In this document: positions 26,679 through 36,156 of the stretch, piece by piece
Layout: every line of letters begins with the position of its first letter
How positions within the stretch are numbered: the stretch's first letter is position 1
Source: Bryobacterales bacterium
GTDB taxonomy: Bacteria; Acidobacteriota; Terriglobia; Bryobacterales; Bryobacteraceae
Reading direction: 5' to 3'
DNA length: 64,000 nt
NCBI GenBank assembly: GCA_016789905.1
Contig: JAEUQC010000010.1
Coordinates: forward strand, 44,242-108,241
Notes under the pieces: model-generated
Database searches by the model: none
Seen by the model: only the letters and a program-made list of their open reading frames with translations
What the model was told of the DNA's origin: nothing
Translations under genes and position numbers: made by a program

Positions 26679-29600
26679 GTGCAGAAACAAGCCATTTGTC
26701 TCGCATTCGCCGCCTTGACCCACGTAGCCATCCTGTCAAGCCAAACCATGAACTCCGGTACTCTTCTGGGTACCGTCAAAGACCCGTCCGGCGCCGCCGT
26801 TCCCGGGGCCACCGTGCGCGTGCTGCGCGCTAATCCGCCCCTGGAGCGTCAGGCCACAACCGACGCCGAAGGAAACTACACCCTGCCGCTTCTCCCCGTC
26901 GGCGCCTATCAGGTGACCGTGGAAAAAACAGGCTTCCAAAAACAGGTTCGCAACGGCGTTGAACTATCCGCTTCGCAATCGTTGCGTGTCGATAGCACGC
27001 TCACTCTCGGTTCAGTCGCCGAACAGGTGGAAGTGTCCACCCGCATCGCCCAGGTGGATACCGCCACGGCCAACGTAGGCTCCACCATTTTCGGCAGCCA
27101 GGTTCAGGAGATCGCGCTCAACACGCGCAGCTTCACGCAGTTGATGACACTCCAGCCCGGCGTCAGTTCTCTGCAGGCACAGCAGCCCGGCTTTGGCTCC
27201 AACACCTCCGTCCCCTTCTCCTTCAACGGCGGCCAGACCGGCGCCAACAACTGGACACTCGACGGCGGCCGCAACATCGACACCTTCAACGGCAACAACC
27301 TCTCCATGGTCAACCTCGATGCCATCGCCGAAGTCCGCATTGAGCGCAACGCCTACTCCTCCGAGTACGGACGCAACGGCGGCGCGCAGGTCAACGTCGT
27401 CACCAAGTCCGGCACCAACGACCTGCATGGCACGCTCTTTGAGTTCTTCCGCAACGACAAACTCGACGCGCGCAATTTCTTCTCCCCCGTCAGGCCAAAG
27501 AACCGCTACAACAATTTCGGCGGCACCGTTGGCGGCGCGCTCGTCAAAAATAAACTCTTCTATTTCCTCTCCAACGAATACCGCCGCATTCAACAGAACA
27601 CCGGCACGCGCACTACCACGGTTCCCACCGCGGCGCAGGTCAGCGGCAACTTCGCCGGCGGACGCGTGGTGAACAATCCCGCCACCGGCCAGCCATTCCC
27701 CGGCAACCAGATTCCCGCGAATCTCATTGACCGCAACGCCGTTTCCATCATCCAAACCTACTACCGCCAGCCCATCCCCGGCTTCCAGCAGGGCGCCCTG
27801 AACTTCAGTTCCACTGAGCCCGACGGCACACGCTACCGCTCCGCGCTCGGCCGGTTCGACTATAACTGGAAGCCGAACCTGCTGCTCTTCGGACGCTACA
27901 ACATCGACTCCACGCGCCTCTTCTCTCCCTACGGCCTCTTCGCCGGCAACCCCATGCACGGCGTCGCCGATTCTGAGCAGTCCCACATCATTCGCGTCAT
28001 GAATCTCTCCGCGAACTGGATCGCCTCGCCCAACGTCGTCAATCAAATCACCTCGGCCTTCTTCCACACGTCGCTCGCCATTTCCACCGGCCCGAACGCC
28101 TCCCGCGTGCGCGCCCCCGGCCTCGCCATTCCTCGCGTTTTCGATTCGGTCACCGCTTCCGGCGGCCTCATCCCCTCCATTTCGCTTGCCCAGGGCTACG
28201 CGGGAATCGACATCCGCTGGCCGCAAAACATCTCCGGCTACACCTGGGAACTCATCGATAACTTGAGCTGGAACACGGGCCGCCATTCGTTCAAAATGGG
28301 CGGCTCCATCGACAAAGAAAACAAGTCGCAGAATCAATCGAACCCCAACAATAACGGCACCTTCACGTTCAACGGATCGGCCAGCGGAGACGCGCTCGCC
28401 GACTTTCTGCTGGGCCGCGCCTTTCAATACACCGAAAACTCCGCGCATATTTTCGGCGTTTCCCGCTGGGTGAATCTGTCCGGCTATATCCAGGATCAGA
28501 TTCGCGCCAGTTCACGGCTCTCGCTCACCCTCGGCGTCCGCTATGAGTTCTATCAGCCGGAAAAAGATACCGACGGCTTCTACTCCTTCTTCCTGCCCTC
28601 CCGTTTCGATCGCACCAAGGCGCCGCAGATTCTGCCCGCCAACGGCCAAATCGTTACCGGCACCGAAAACTACAGCAACGGTGTCGTGCTCGCCGGCAAA
28701 GACGGGCCCTTTGGCAACAGCGTCACCAACACCGTTTTCAATACCTTCGCCCCGCGCGGCGGCTTTTCCTACGCGCTCACCAAAGACAATTTGACCGTCG
28801 TCCGCGGCGGCTTCGGCATGTTCCACGACCGCTGGGCGCAAAACGTCTCCACGCTCCGGAACAACTTCCCATTCAACCAAAGCGCGTCTATCTTCACTAC
28901 CACACTCTCCAATCCAGCCCAGGGTCAGCGCCGCTTCTTCCCCATCGCGCTCAGTAATTTTAACTCGCCGTGGAACATTCCCTACTACATGAAATGGTCG
29001 CTCGGCGTGCAGCGCCAACTCGCCGCCCAAATGCTGCTCGACGTAAGCTACGTCGGCTCCCGGGGCGCCGCGCTCGTCCGCAGCCGCGATATCAACCAAC
29101 CCGTGGCCAGCGTTGCCGTCGCCAGCGGCCAACTCAACCCCAACGCCGCCCGGCCCTACCCGGGCTTCGCCGGCATCAACACGTTCGAAACATCGGGCAA
29201 CTCCGTCTATCACTCGCTGCAAGTCTCCGGCAGCCGCCGTTTCTCCGCCGGTGTCGGCCTGCAGGCTTCCTACACCTTCAGCCGTTCGTTCGATAACAAC
29301 GTCACGCCCATCAACTCCTACGCCGCCTCGCGCATGGAGCGGGCGCTTTCCGCCTTCGATCGCACACACGTTCTCGCCCTCAGCTACATCTACGAAATGC
29401 CCTTCTTCCGCGATTCGAAAGGAGTAACGCGCAAGGTGCTGCACGGCTGGCAACTTTCCGGCATCTCCCGGTTCGAATCAGGCACACCAGCCACTGTCAC
29501 CATCCCGGCTGATCGCGCCGGCGTCGGCGGCGGCGCCCAGCGCCCGGATATCGTCGCACCCGTCACGCGCGATAAAACCATCGCCCGCTGGTTTAGCACC

Positions 29601-29873
29601 GCATCCTTCGCCAATCCGGCCCTCGGCACCTTTGGCAATGCCGGCCGCGGTCTGTTCCGCGCGCCAGGCATCAACAACTGGGATGTCTCGTTCATCAAAC
29701 GATTCGAAGTCACCGAACGCGTCGCCATGCAGTTCCGCGGCGAGTTCTTCAATCTCTTCAATCACACCCAGTTCTCCGGCGTCAACACCTCCTTCGGCGC
29801 CGGCGCCTTCGGCCAGGTCACCTCCGCCCGCGACCCGCGCATCACGCAACTCGCCCTGCGGCTGCTCTTCTGA
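26679..29873 (+). CDS. TonB-dependent receptor, Oar-like, with carboxypeptidase-regulatory domain
   Basis: A 1064-residue receptor. A GTG at 26679, 8 bases after a GAAGAGG ribosome site, gives QKQAICLAFAALTHVAILSS as signal peptide; a GTG at 26670 is the alternative. Residues about 28-110 are the regulatory domain (LLGTVKDPSGAAVPGATVRV), then a plug (LNTRSFTQLMTLQPGVSSL, NVVTKSGTNDLHGTLFEFF), then a barrel ending in LALRLLF with the terminal Phe. As with the first receptor, the ligand is unknown. It sits 42 bases after the permease and may form an uptake unit with it (outer-membrane receptor plus inner-membrane permease). Confidence 0.92.
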   Translation: MQKQAICLAFAALTHVAILSSQTMNSGTLLGTVKDPSGAAVPGATVRVLRANPPLERQATTDAEGNYTLPLLPVGAYQVTVEKTGFQKQVRNGVELSASQSLRVDSTLTLGSVAEQVEVSTRIAQVDTATANVGSTIFGSQVQEIALNTRSFTQLMTLQPGVSSLQAQQPGFGSNTSVPFSFNGGQTGANNWTLDGGRNIDTFNGNNLSMVNLDAIAEVRIERNAYSSEYGRNGGAQVNVVTKSGTNDLHGTLFEFFRNDKLDARNFFSPVRPKNRYNNFGGTVGGALVKNKLFYFLSNEYRRIQQNTGTRTTTVPTAAQVSGNFAGGRVVNNPATGQPFPGNQIPANLIDRNAVSIIQTYYRQPIPGFQQGALNFSSTEPDGTRYRSALGRFDYNWKPNLLLFGRYNIDSTRLFSPYGLFAGNPMHGVADSEQSHIIRVMNLSANWIASPNVVNQITSAFFHTSLAISTGPNASRVRAPGLAIPRVFDSVTASGGLIPSISLAQGYAGIDIRWPQNISGYTWELIDNLSWNTGRHSFKMGGSIDKENKSQNQSNPNNNGTFTFNGSASGDALADFLLGRAFQYTENSAHIFGVSRWVNLSGYIQDQIRASSRLSLTLGVRYEFYQPEKDTDGFYSFFLPSRFDRTKAPQILPANGQIVTGTENYSNGVVLAGKDGPFGNSVTNTVFNTFAPRGGFSYALTKDNLTVVRGGFGMFHDRWAQNVSTLRNNFPFNQSASIFTTTLSNPAQGQRRFFPIALSNFNSPWNIPYYMKWSLGVQRQLAAQMLLDVSYVGSRGAALVRSRDINQPVASVAVASGQLNPNAARPYPGFAGINTFETSGNSVYHSLQVSGSRRFSAGVGLQASYTFSRSFDNNVTPINSYAASRMERALSAFDRTHVLALSYIYEMPFFRDSKGVTRKVLHGWQLSGISRFESGTPATVTIPADRAGVGGGAQRPDIVAPVTRDKTIARWFSTASFANPALGTFGNAGRGLFRAPGINNWDVSFIKRFEVTERVAMQFRGEFFNLFNHTQFSGVNTSFGAGAFGQVTSARDPRITQLALRLLF

Positions 29874-30959
29874 TCAGTCCAGGTGGAAGACCTCTTCTAT
29901 CCGCTGCATCTGTTCATCGGCTTTCCGTCCGGGAATGCCTTCAAAAAACTCCGCCATCTGCTCCTGCCACCGGCGGTTCACGCCGGTGGCAGCCATTTTG
30001 CGCAGCGCTTCATCGAAGTCCGGAGTCTCCAGATACCCGATCAGCAAACCGTCTTCCCGCAGGAAGAGTGAGTAGTTACACCAACCCGCCTCGCTCAACG
30101 CGTTCAACATCTCCGGCCACACATCCCGGTGGCGTTCCTTGTATTCTTCCAGCCTGTCCCGTTTCACCTGCAGATAAAAACAAACGCGCTGGTAGGCAAT
30201 CGGGCTCTTGCGGTGTTTTTGCATTTCTTCTGAGAATCCGCTGGCCAGTATACCGGCCGGCAGCGCGAAAAGGCCAACCCCCAGCAGAACCGAAATCCCC
30301 GCCACCACTTTCCCCGCCGTCGTCACCGGAAATACGTCCCCATATCCCACGGTGGTCATCGTTACAATCCCCCACCACATCGCCGCCGGAATGCTCGAAA
30401 AAGCCACGGGCTGCGCGTCGTGCTCCACCGCATACATGAACGTGGAGGAGATCACCACCAGCGTCACCACCAGCACCAGCGACAGCAATAGCTCTTCCCG
30501 CCGCGACCGGAATACGCGGCCCAACAAGCCAATCGACGCATTGTACCGGCCGAACTTCAGCACCCGTATCAGCCGGAATATCCGTAGTAGCCGGAACACC
30601 ACCGTGTTGGAATCGGCCAGCGGTGCCAGGTAGAACGGCGCCAGCGCCAACAGATCAATCACGCCCATCGCGCTCGTCATGTAGCGCAGCCGCCCCCGCC
30701 ATGGCTGCGCGTACCGCGGGTTTTCCACGCATGTCCACACCCGCAGCGCATACTCCAGAGTGAAAAAATACACGCACCAGCGCTCCAGTTCGCTCAGCAG
30801 GTAGTCGTGCGCCGCCATGTCGGGCATCGATTGCAGCACCACCACAATCACGCTCGCTAGAATCAGAAAGACCAGAAAGACGTCAATCACGTGTTCCCAC
30901 CGGTTGCTCTGTTCACCGGGTTCAAGCCACTCATAGACACGGGTGCGAAGGCTGCGCAT
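29874..30959 (-). CDS. Voltage-gated potassium channel fused to L-rhamnose mutarotase domain
   Basis: One continuous 361-residue frame with a clean ATG. Residues about 22-245 are a six-helix Kv-type channel: S4 at about 120-136 carries Arg/Lys every third residue (FRLLRIFRLIRVLKFGR), and the selectivity filter TVGYGD is at 203-208, followed by S6 (about 215-240). After a short linker (EEMQKHRKSPIAYQ), residues 258-361 form a full-length RhaM-type mutarotase: Tyr273 and His277 in EEYKERH, Tyr296 in NYSLFL, Trp331 in RRWQEQM, and the ending EEVFHLD. Tyr18, His22 and Tyr41 of E. coli RhaM keep exactly the same spacing. The tail would be cytoplasmic. RhaM converts alpha- and beta-L-rhamnose; here it may act as a ligand sensor gating the pore. 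Divergent from a methyltransferase gene. Confidence 0.9.
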   Translation of the reverse strand: MRSLRTRVYEWLEPGEQSNRWEHVIDVFLVFLILASVIVVVLQSMPDMAAHDYLLSELERWCVYFFTLEYALRVWTCVENPRYAQPWRGRLRYMTSAMGVIDLLALAPFYLAPLADSNTVVFRLLRIFRLIRVLKFGRYNASIGLLGRVFRSRREELLLSLVLVVTLVVISSTFMYAVEHDAQPVAFSSIPAAMWWGIVTMTTVGYGDVFPVTTAGKVVAGISVLLGVGLFALPAGILASGFSEEMQKHRKSPIAYQRVCFYLQVKRDRLEEYKERHRDVWPEMLNALSEAGWCNYSLFLREDGLLIGYLETPDFDEALRKMAATGVNRRWQEQMAEFFEGIPGRKADEQMQRIEEVFHLD

Positions 30960-30991
30960 TTGTTCCTAAGCTTACAAACAGGAGGCTTTTC

Positions 30992-31756
30992 ATGGAAACG
31001 CTGTTCGCGTCCCCATCGCTTGCCGCCGGCTACGCCCGCTCGCGTCCGGAGGTCCACCCGCGTGTCATGCTCCGCGCGCGCCGCCTGCTTCATTTGGGCG
31101 AACGCATCGGCTGCGCCGTCGATGTCGGGTGCGGCGCCGGACTGTCCACGCGTCCGCTGGCCGAACTCGCCCGCGTTTCCCTCGGCGTTGAACCCCTGGA
31201 GCCCATGCTCGCCTGGACGCGCGAAGTGGCGCCCCATTCCTGCTTCGCCGTCGGACGCGCCGAGCAACTCCCCGTGGCTACCGGCATCGCGGACCTGATG
31301 ACCGCCGCCGGCTCGTTGAACTACGCTGATCTCGACAGATTCTTCCCCGAAGCCCGCCGCGTCCTTCTCCCGTCCGGCGCGCTGGTTGTCTACGATTTTT
31401 CCGCCGGCAAGCGCATGGCGGACTCCCCTGCCCTCGAAGGTTGGTACGCCGCCTTCCGCCAGCGTTATCCATCGCCCCCTTCGTCCGCGCGCCCGTTATC
31501 CCCCGAACTCCTTGCCCCCCTCGCCCGCGGGTTCCGCCCGCTCGCGCACGAACACTTCGAAGAGCCGCTCCTGCTCCACCCGGACTTTTACGTCGACTAC
31601 ATGATGACCGAAACCGCCGTCGCCGCCGCCGTCCGCGCCGGCACCGATGAGGACTCCATCCGCCAATGGTGCCGCCAAACTGTCGCCCCCGTGTTCGGCG
31701 GCCGGCCGCGCACCGTACTCTTCACCGGCTACATCGCCTGCTTCATTCCGGAGTAG
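30992..31756 (+). CDS. Class I SAM-dependent methyltransferase
   Basis: A 254-residue protein with an AGGAGG ribosome site upstream. Motif I AVDVGCGAGLSTRPL is near residue 42, motif II LGVEPLEPML follows, ADLMTAAGSLNYADL is motif IV-like, and LLPSGALVVYDFS is motif V/VI. This is the ubiquinone/menaquinone-methyltransferase-like (Methyltransf_11) fold. The substrate is not evident. It is divergent from the channel gene (32-base gap) and followed 10 bases later by the enolase-superfamily gene. Confidence 0.88.
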   Translation: METLFASPSLAAGYARSRPEVHPRVMLRARRLLHLGERIGCAVDVGCGAGLSTRPLAELARVSLGVEPLEPMLAWTREVAPHSCFAVGRAEQLPVATGIADLMTAAGSLNYADLDRFFPEARRVLLPSGALVVYDFSAGKRMADSPALEGWYAAFRQRYPSPPSSARPLSPELLAPLARGFRPLAHEHFEEPLLLHPDFYVDYMMTETAVAAAVRAGTDEDSIRQWCRQTVAPVFGGRPRTVLFTGYIACFIPE

Positions 31757-31766
31757 AATACCCGGC

Positions 31767-33008
31767 ATGAGAAGACGCGACTTTTTCACCGGGGCCGCTT
31801 TGTGCGGCGCCGATGCGCTATTGGCCCAGGCACGGGAAAAGGCAAAACCGCTCCATCTGAAGATCACCGATCTCAAGACGTTCATCGTCAACCGCGGGGG
31901 CACTAACGGCGTCAATTACGTCTTCGTCAAAATCTATACCAACCAGGGCATCACCGGTCTCGGCGAAGGCTCCGTCACCAGCAAAGAGGCCACCATGGCC
32001 GTCGCCATCGAAGAGCACAAGCGCTATCTGGTCGGCCTCGATCCGGCCGATATCGAAATGCACTGGCAGGCCATGTACCGTTGGCCCCGCTGGCGTGGCG
32101 GACCCATTCTCAACTCCGCCATCAGCGCCGTCGAAATCGCTCTCTGGGACATCCTCGGTCAGGCGCTCGGCCAGCCCATTTGGAAACTCCTCGGCGGCAA
32201 GGCGCGCGAGCGCGTCCAGATGTACGTCCACGCCGGCGGCAACTCCCCGCAAGCCTACGCCCAATCCTGGCTGCAGGCGAAACAAGAAGGTTGGACCGGC
32301 TGCAAGGCCGCCTTCATCACCACGCAGGGCGACGTCATTGATCCGGTTCGTTCCGTCAACGAGGGCATTGCCAACCTCAAAGCCGTCCGCGCCGCCGTGG
32401 GCGACGATTTCCGCATCTGCATCGACCTCCATGGCAAAACAACCCCCACCATGGCCGCGGATTTCTGCCGCCGCGCCGAAGAGTTTCGCCCCTACTTTGT
32501 CGAAGAAGCAACCCAAATCGAGGACATCGAAGAACTCGCTCGCCTCCGCGCCTCCACGCGCATCCCGCTCGCCACCGGCGAACGCCTCTTCACCAAATAC
32601 GGCTTCGCCCCCATCTGCCAGCGCCACCTGGTGGACTACGTGCAGCCCGACGTTGTCCACTGCGGCGGCATCCTGGAAATGAAGAAGATCGCCACCATCG
32701 CCGAGGCCTTCCGCATCGAACTCGCGCCGCACAATCCCCAGAGCGAAGTCAGTACCCTCGCCTCCCTCCACGTCGATTTTTCCACCCCGAACTTCGCCAT
32801 CCAGGAAATCACCCACCGCGGCAACGAACAGTATTGGAAAGACCTTTTCTACGGCGGCGGCATCCACTACGAAAAGGGGTTCGCCCTGCCGCCGGACCGG
32901 CCCGGCCTCGGTGTCGATCTTGACGAAAAGGTGGCCGCCCAGCGCCCCTACAAACCACACACCCGCCAGCAACTCCGTTTCCCCGATGGCGGCATCGCCG
33001 ATCACTAA
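31767..33008 (+). CDS. Enolase-superfamily enzyme, galactonate-dehydratase-like, Tat signal
   Basis: A 413-residue protein. The ATG at 31767 gives MRRRDFFTGAALCGADALLA, a Tat signal. The capping domain includes GITGLGEGSVTSKE and the MYRWPRWRGGPILNSAISAV loop typical of D-galactonate/mannonate-dehydratase relatives. Barrel ligands are Asp in ICIDLHGK, Glu in YFVEEA and Glu in ATGERLF; an Asp-His type dyad is suggested by QPDVVHCGG and LAPHNPQS. The family dehydrates sugar acids to 2-keto-3-deoxy products. An exported form is unusual for a catabolic dehydratase. Near a sulfatase and downstream of the galactose genes. Confidence 0.85.
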   Translation: MRRRDFFTGAALCGADALLAQAREKAKPLHLKITDLKTFIVNRGGTNGVNYVFVKIYTNQGITGLGEGSVTSKEATMAVAIEEHKRYLVGLDPADIEMHWQAMYRWPRWRGGPILNSAISAVEIALWDILGQALGQPIWKLLGGKARERVQMYVHAGGNSPQAYAQSWLQAKQEGWTGCKAAFITTQGDVIDPVRSVNEGIANLKAVRAAVGDDFRICIDLHGKTTPTMAADFCRRAEEFRPYFVEEATQIEDIEELARLRASTRIPLATGERLFTKYGFAPICQRHLVDYVQPDVVHCGGILEMKKIATIAEAFRIELAPHNPQSEVSTLASLHVDFSTPNFAIQEITHRGNEQYWKDLFYGGGIHYEKGFALPPDRPGLGVDLDEKVAAQRPYKPHTRQQLRFPDGGIADH

Positions 33009-33029
33009 CCGCCGGTATAAACTGGCGGA

Positions 33030-34418
33030 ATGAACCGCCGACAGTTTATGGGCGCGCTCGCAGCGGCCTCCGTCGCCCCCGCCGCGGCCCGCAAGCCGAA
33101 TATCGTGCTCATTCTTGCTGACGATCTTGGCGTCGGCGATCTCGGCTGCTACGGCCAGAAAACGCTCCAAACTCCGAACATCGACCGCTTGGCCGCCGAA
33201 GGAATACGTTTCACCAGCGCCTACTCCGGCGCCGCCGTTTGCGCGCCTTCGCGCTGCACGCTCATGACCGGTTATCACCTGGGCCACGCCACCGTCCGCA
33301 ACAACTGGGAGGTCTACCCGGAAGGCCAGCACCCTCTCGCCACTCGCGATGTCACGGTTGCCCAGGTGCTGCGCCAGGCCGGCTACAAGACCGGCATTTG
33401 CGGCAAGTGGGGCCTTGGCGGTCCAGGCTCCGGCAGCACGCCTATCGATAAGGGCTTCGACTTTTTCTACGGCTACAACTGCCAGCGCCACGCCCACCGT
33501 TTCTATGTCGATTACCTCTGGCGGAACACCACCCGCGAACCCATCGCGCAAAGCCCCGCCCGGCGCATCAACGCCCACACCCTCATCGAACAGGAAAGCC
33601 TTCGTTTCATCCGCGACAACCGCCAACAGCCCTTTTTTCTCTTCTGCGCCTGGACCGTGCCGCACGGCCCCTTCGGCCTTTTCAACGTGCCCAACGTCGA
33701 CAAATACAAAGACACCGGCTGGAAAGACGAAGCGAAGGTATACGCCACGCTCGTCGACAGCCTAGATGCCAGCGTCGGCCGCCTGCTCGCCCTGCTGAAA
33801 GAACTCAACCTGGAACGCGACACGCTGGTGCTCTTCGCCAGCGACAACGGCCCCGGCGGCGGCCCCGCCAATAACGCCCGCTTCGGCAGCCAGATGGGCC
33901 TGCGCGATGTCAAAGGATCGCTCCGCGAAGGCGGCATCCGCGTGCCGCTGATCGCCCGCTGGCCCGGCAAAGTGCCCGCCGGGAAAGTCAGCGGCTACGC
34001 CACCGCCTTCTGGGATTTTCTACCCACCGCCGCCGCCGTCGCCGGCGCCGCCGCGCCCCCCGGCATCGACGGGCTGTCCATCCTCCCCGCCCTCCTCGGC
34101 AAGAAGCAAAAACCCCGGCCCTATCTCTATTGGGAAATTCTCACGCCCAACAAGCTAACCCGCGCCGTTCGCATGGACCAGTGGAAGGCTTACCAGTCCG
34201 CTGCCGGCGCGCCCATTGAGCTCTACCACCTGCCCACGGACCCGGCGGAAGCCAACAACGTCGCCGCCGCGAACCCGGCCGTCGTCCAAAAAATCGAACG
34301 AATTCTCGCCACCGCGCGCACGGAGGCCGCCACCCCGCCCGCCGACCCGCGCATCTGGGACAAGTACCGCGAAGACAACAAAAAACTCGACACCCTTCTC
34401 GGCTTCCCCAGCGCCTGA
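33030..34418 (+). CDS. Arylsulfatase A-like sulfatase, Tat signal
   Basis: A 462-residue S1 sulfatase. MNRRQFMGALAAASVAPAAA is a Tat signal. NIVLILADDLGVGDLGCYG is the first metal-binding motif, Cys71 in VCAPSRCTLMTG is the formylglycine site (CxPSR), followed by CGKWGLGG, VPHGPFG and LFASDNGPGG. The overall form matches arylsulfatase A/GalN-6-sulfatase types. It starts 21 bases after the galactonate-dehydratase-like gene, so the two probably form one transcript, consistent with breakdown of a sulfated sugar. Confidence 0.94.
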   Translation: MNRRQFMGALAAASVAPAAARKPNIVLILADDLGVGDLGCYGQKTLQTPNIDRLAAEGIRFTSAYSGAAVCAPSRCTLMTGYHLGHATVRNNWEVYPEGQHPLATRDVTVAQVLRQAGYKTGICGKWGLGGPGSGSTPIDKGFDFFYGYNCQRHAHRFYVDYLWRNTTREPIAQSPARRINAHTLIEQESLRFIRDNRQQPFFLFCAWTVPHGPFGLFNVPNVDKYKDTGWKDEAKVYATLVDSLDASVGRLLALLKELNLERDTLVLFASDNGPGGGPANNARFGSQMGLRDVKGSLREGGIRVPLIARWPGKVPAGKVSGYATAFWDFLPTAAAVAGAAAPPGIDGLSILPALLGKKQKPRPYLYWEILTPNKLTRAVRMDQWKAYQSAAGAPIELYHLPTDPAEANNVAAANPAVVQKIERILATARTEAATPPADPRIWDKYREDNKKLDTLLGFPSA

Positions 34419-34470
34419 GCCTCCGAAAACTACCGGGAAGGCGGACCTCTCTGCTAGCTTGGTATTTCGG

Positions 34471-36108
34471 ATGATTTCCTTTTCCAACATCAACAAACAG
34501 TACGGAAAGCAGCTTGTTTTCGTCGATGCGTCTTTCCAGTTGAACCCGGGCGAGAAAGTGGGTCTGGTGGGCCCGAACGGCGCCGGAAAGACCACGCTCT
34601 TCCGCATGGTGGTCGGCGAAGAGGCCCCCGACGATGGCGACGTCTCCGTCCCCAAAAAGACCACTGTCGGCTATTTCCGCCAGGATGTGGAGGAGATGCA
34701 GGGCCGTACCGTTCTCGATGAAGCCATCGCCGGCAGCGGCCGCGTCGGGGACCTGCACCATGAGTTGGAAGCCTTGCAAAAGGCCCTCGAAGACCCGGCC
34801 CGCGCCGATGAAATGGAGAAAATCCTCGACCGCTTCGGCCATGTGCAGGAGGAGTACGAGCACCTCGACGGCTATTCCCTGGAAGCCCAGGCGCGCGAAG
34901 TCCTCCATGGCCTCGGGTTCAAGGACGATCAGATCGATGGCGACGTGGGCGCCTTGTCGGGCGGTTGGAAAATGCGCGTCGCCCTGGCCCGCGTCCTGCT
35001 CGGACGGCCTGACGTGCTGCTGATGGACGAACCGACAAACCACCTCGATCTGGAATCCATCATCTGGCTCGAACAGTTCCTCCGTAACTATACCGGCGCG
35101 CTGCTGATGACTTCGCACGACCGTGAGTTCATGAACCGCCTCGTCTCCCGCATCGCTGAAATCGATGCCGGCGAAATCATCGCCTACTCCGGCAACTACG
35201 ATTTCTACGAGCGCGAACGCGCCATCCGCGAAACCAATCAGCAAGCGGCCTTCGCGCGCCAGCAGGCCATGCTTGCCAAGGAACAGCGCTTCATCGATCG
35301 CTTCCGTACCCACGCCGCCAAGGCCGCCCAGGTGCAGAGCCGCATCAAGGCGCTCGACAAAGTAGAAAAGATCGAATTGCCCAAGCGTCGCACGGTGGTG
35401 AAGTTTGACTTCCGCGTCCCCCCGCGCTCCGGCGATCAGGTGGTTGTCATGGAGGACCTGAAAAAGGCCTACGGCAGCCGTGTCATCTACGACGGCTTCA
35501 GCCTCACCGTTCGCCGCGGCGAGCGTTGGGCCGTTATGGGCCGCAACGGCGCCGGAAAAAGCACGCTGCTGAAAATGATCGCCGGCGCCACGTCTCCCGA
35601 TAGCGGCACCGTTCGCCTCGGCGCCAGCCTTTCCATGGGCTATTTCGCGCAGCAATCGCTCGACGTTCTGGACGCCGATCTTACCGTCATTGAGCAATTA
35701 CAGCGCGACTTTCCCAAGGATGGACTCGGCTCGCTCCGCTCCCTCGCCGGCGCCTTCCAGTTTTCCGGCGAAGATGTCGACAAGCGCATCCGCATGTTGT
35801 CCGGTGGCGAAAAAAGCCGCCTCGCCATGGCCCGCATGCTCTACAATCCGCCGAATTTCCTCGTTCTCGACGAACCCACCAATCACCTCGACCTGGCCAC
35901 CAAAGAAATGCTCGTCGAAGCCTTGAAGGAGTTCGAGGGCACCATGATCTTCGTCTCCCACGACCGTATGTTCCTCCGCGGCCTCGGCTCACGCGTGCTC
36001 GAACTCGGCGGCGAATCCGGCACCGAAAAGGAACCCCGCGTTTACCTCGGGCCCTATGAAGAATACGTGCAGTCGCTCGGCCATGAGGCGCCGGGCATTT
36101 ACTCATAA
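34471..36108 (+). CDS. ABC-F family ATPase
   Basis: A 545-residue soluble protein with two ABC nucleotide-binding domains and no membrane segments. The first Walker A is GPNGAGKTTL (about 34-43), signature ALSGGWKMRVALAR and Walker B VLLMDEPTNHLDL; the second set is GRNGAGKSTLL, MLSGGEKSRLAMAR and FLVLDEPTNHLDL. A charged inter-domain linker (EQRFIDRFRTHAAKAAQVQS) is the P-site tRNA-interaction motif of ABC-F factors. These proteins act on ribosomes (EttA/Uup-type translation factors or antibiotic protection). The arrangement is closest to Uup/YbiT-like housekeeping members; resistance is not indicated. The start ATG lies 52 bases after the sulfatase. Confidence 0.93.
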   Translation: MISFSNINKQYGKQLVFVDASFQLNPGEKVGLVGPNGAGKTTLFRMVVGEEAPDDGDVSVPKKTTVGYFRQDVEEMQGRTVLDEAIAGSGRVGDLHHELEALQKALEDPARADEMEKILDRFGHVQEEYEHLDGYSLEAQAREVLHGLGFKDDQIDGDVGALSGGWKMRVALARVLLGRPDVLLMDEPTNHLDLESIIWLEQFLRNYTGALLMTSHDREFMNRLVSRIAEIDAGEIIAYSGNYDFYERERAIRETNQQAAFARQQAMLAKEQRFIDRFRTHAAKAAQVQSRIKALDKVEKIELPKRRTVVKFDFRVPPRSGDQVVVMEDLKKAYGSRVIYDGFSLTVRRGERWAVMGRNGAGKSTLLKMIAGATSPDSGTVRLGASLSMGYFAQQSLDVLDADLTVIEQLQRDFPKDGLGSLRSLAGAFQFSGEDVDKRIRMLSGGEKSRLAMARMLYNPPNFLVLDEPTNHLDLATKEMLVEALKEFEGTMIFVSHDRMFLRGLGSRVLELGGESGTEKEPRVYLGPYEEYVQSLGHEAPGIYS

Positions 36109-36156
36109 TTTTTCGCATTCCACGAAACTTTTGTCCGCCATCTTCGTAGCAGTTGT

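Noticed and set aside
27012..28448. 478-residue minus-strand frame
   Set aside because: Antisense to the TonB receptor gene; low-complexity Gly/Val/Ala/Glu protein without domains.
31818..33665. 615-residue minus-strand open frame
   Set aside because: It is the antisense of the galactonate-dehydratase-like and sulfatase genes; high G/C in third codon positions keeps the opposite strand open. No family motifs or ribosome site.
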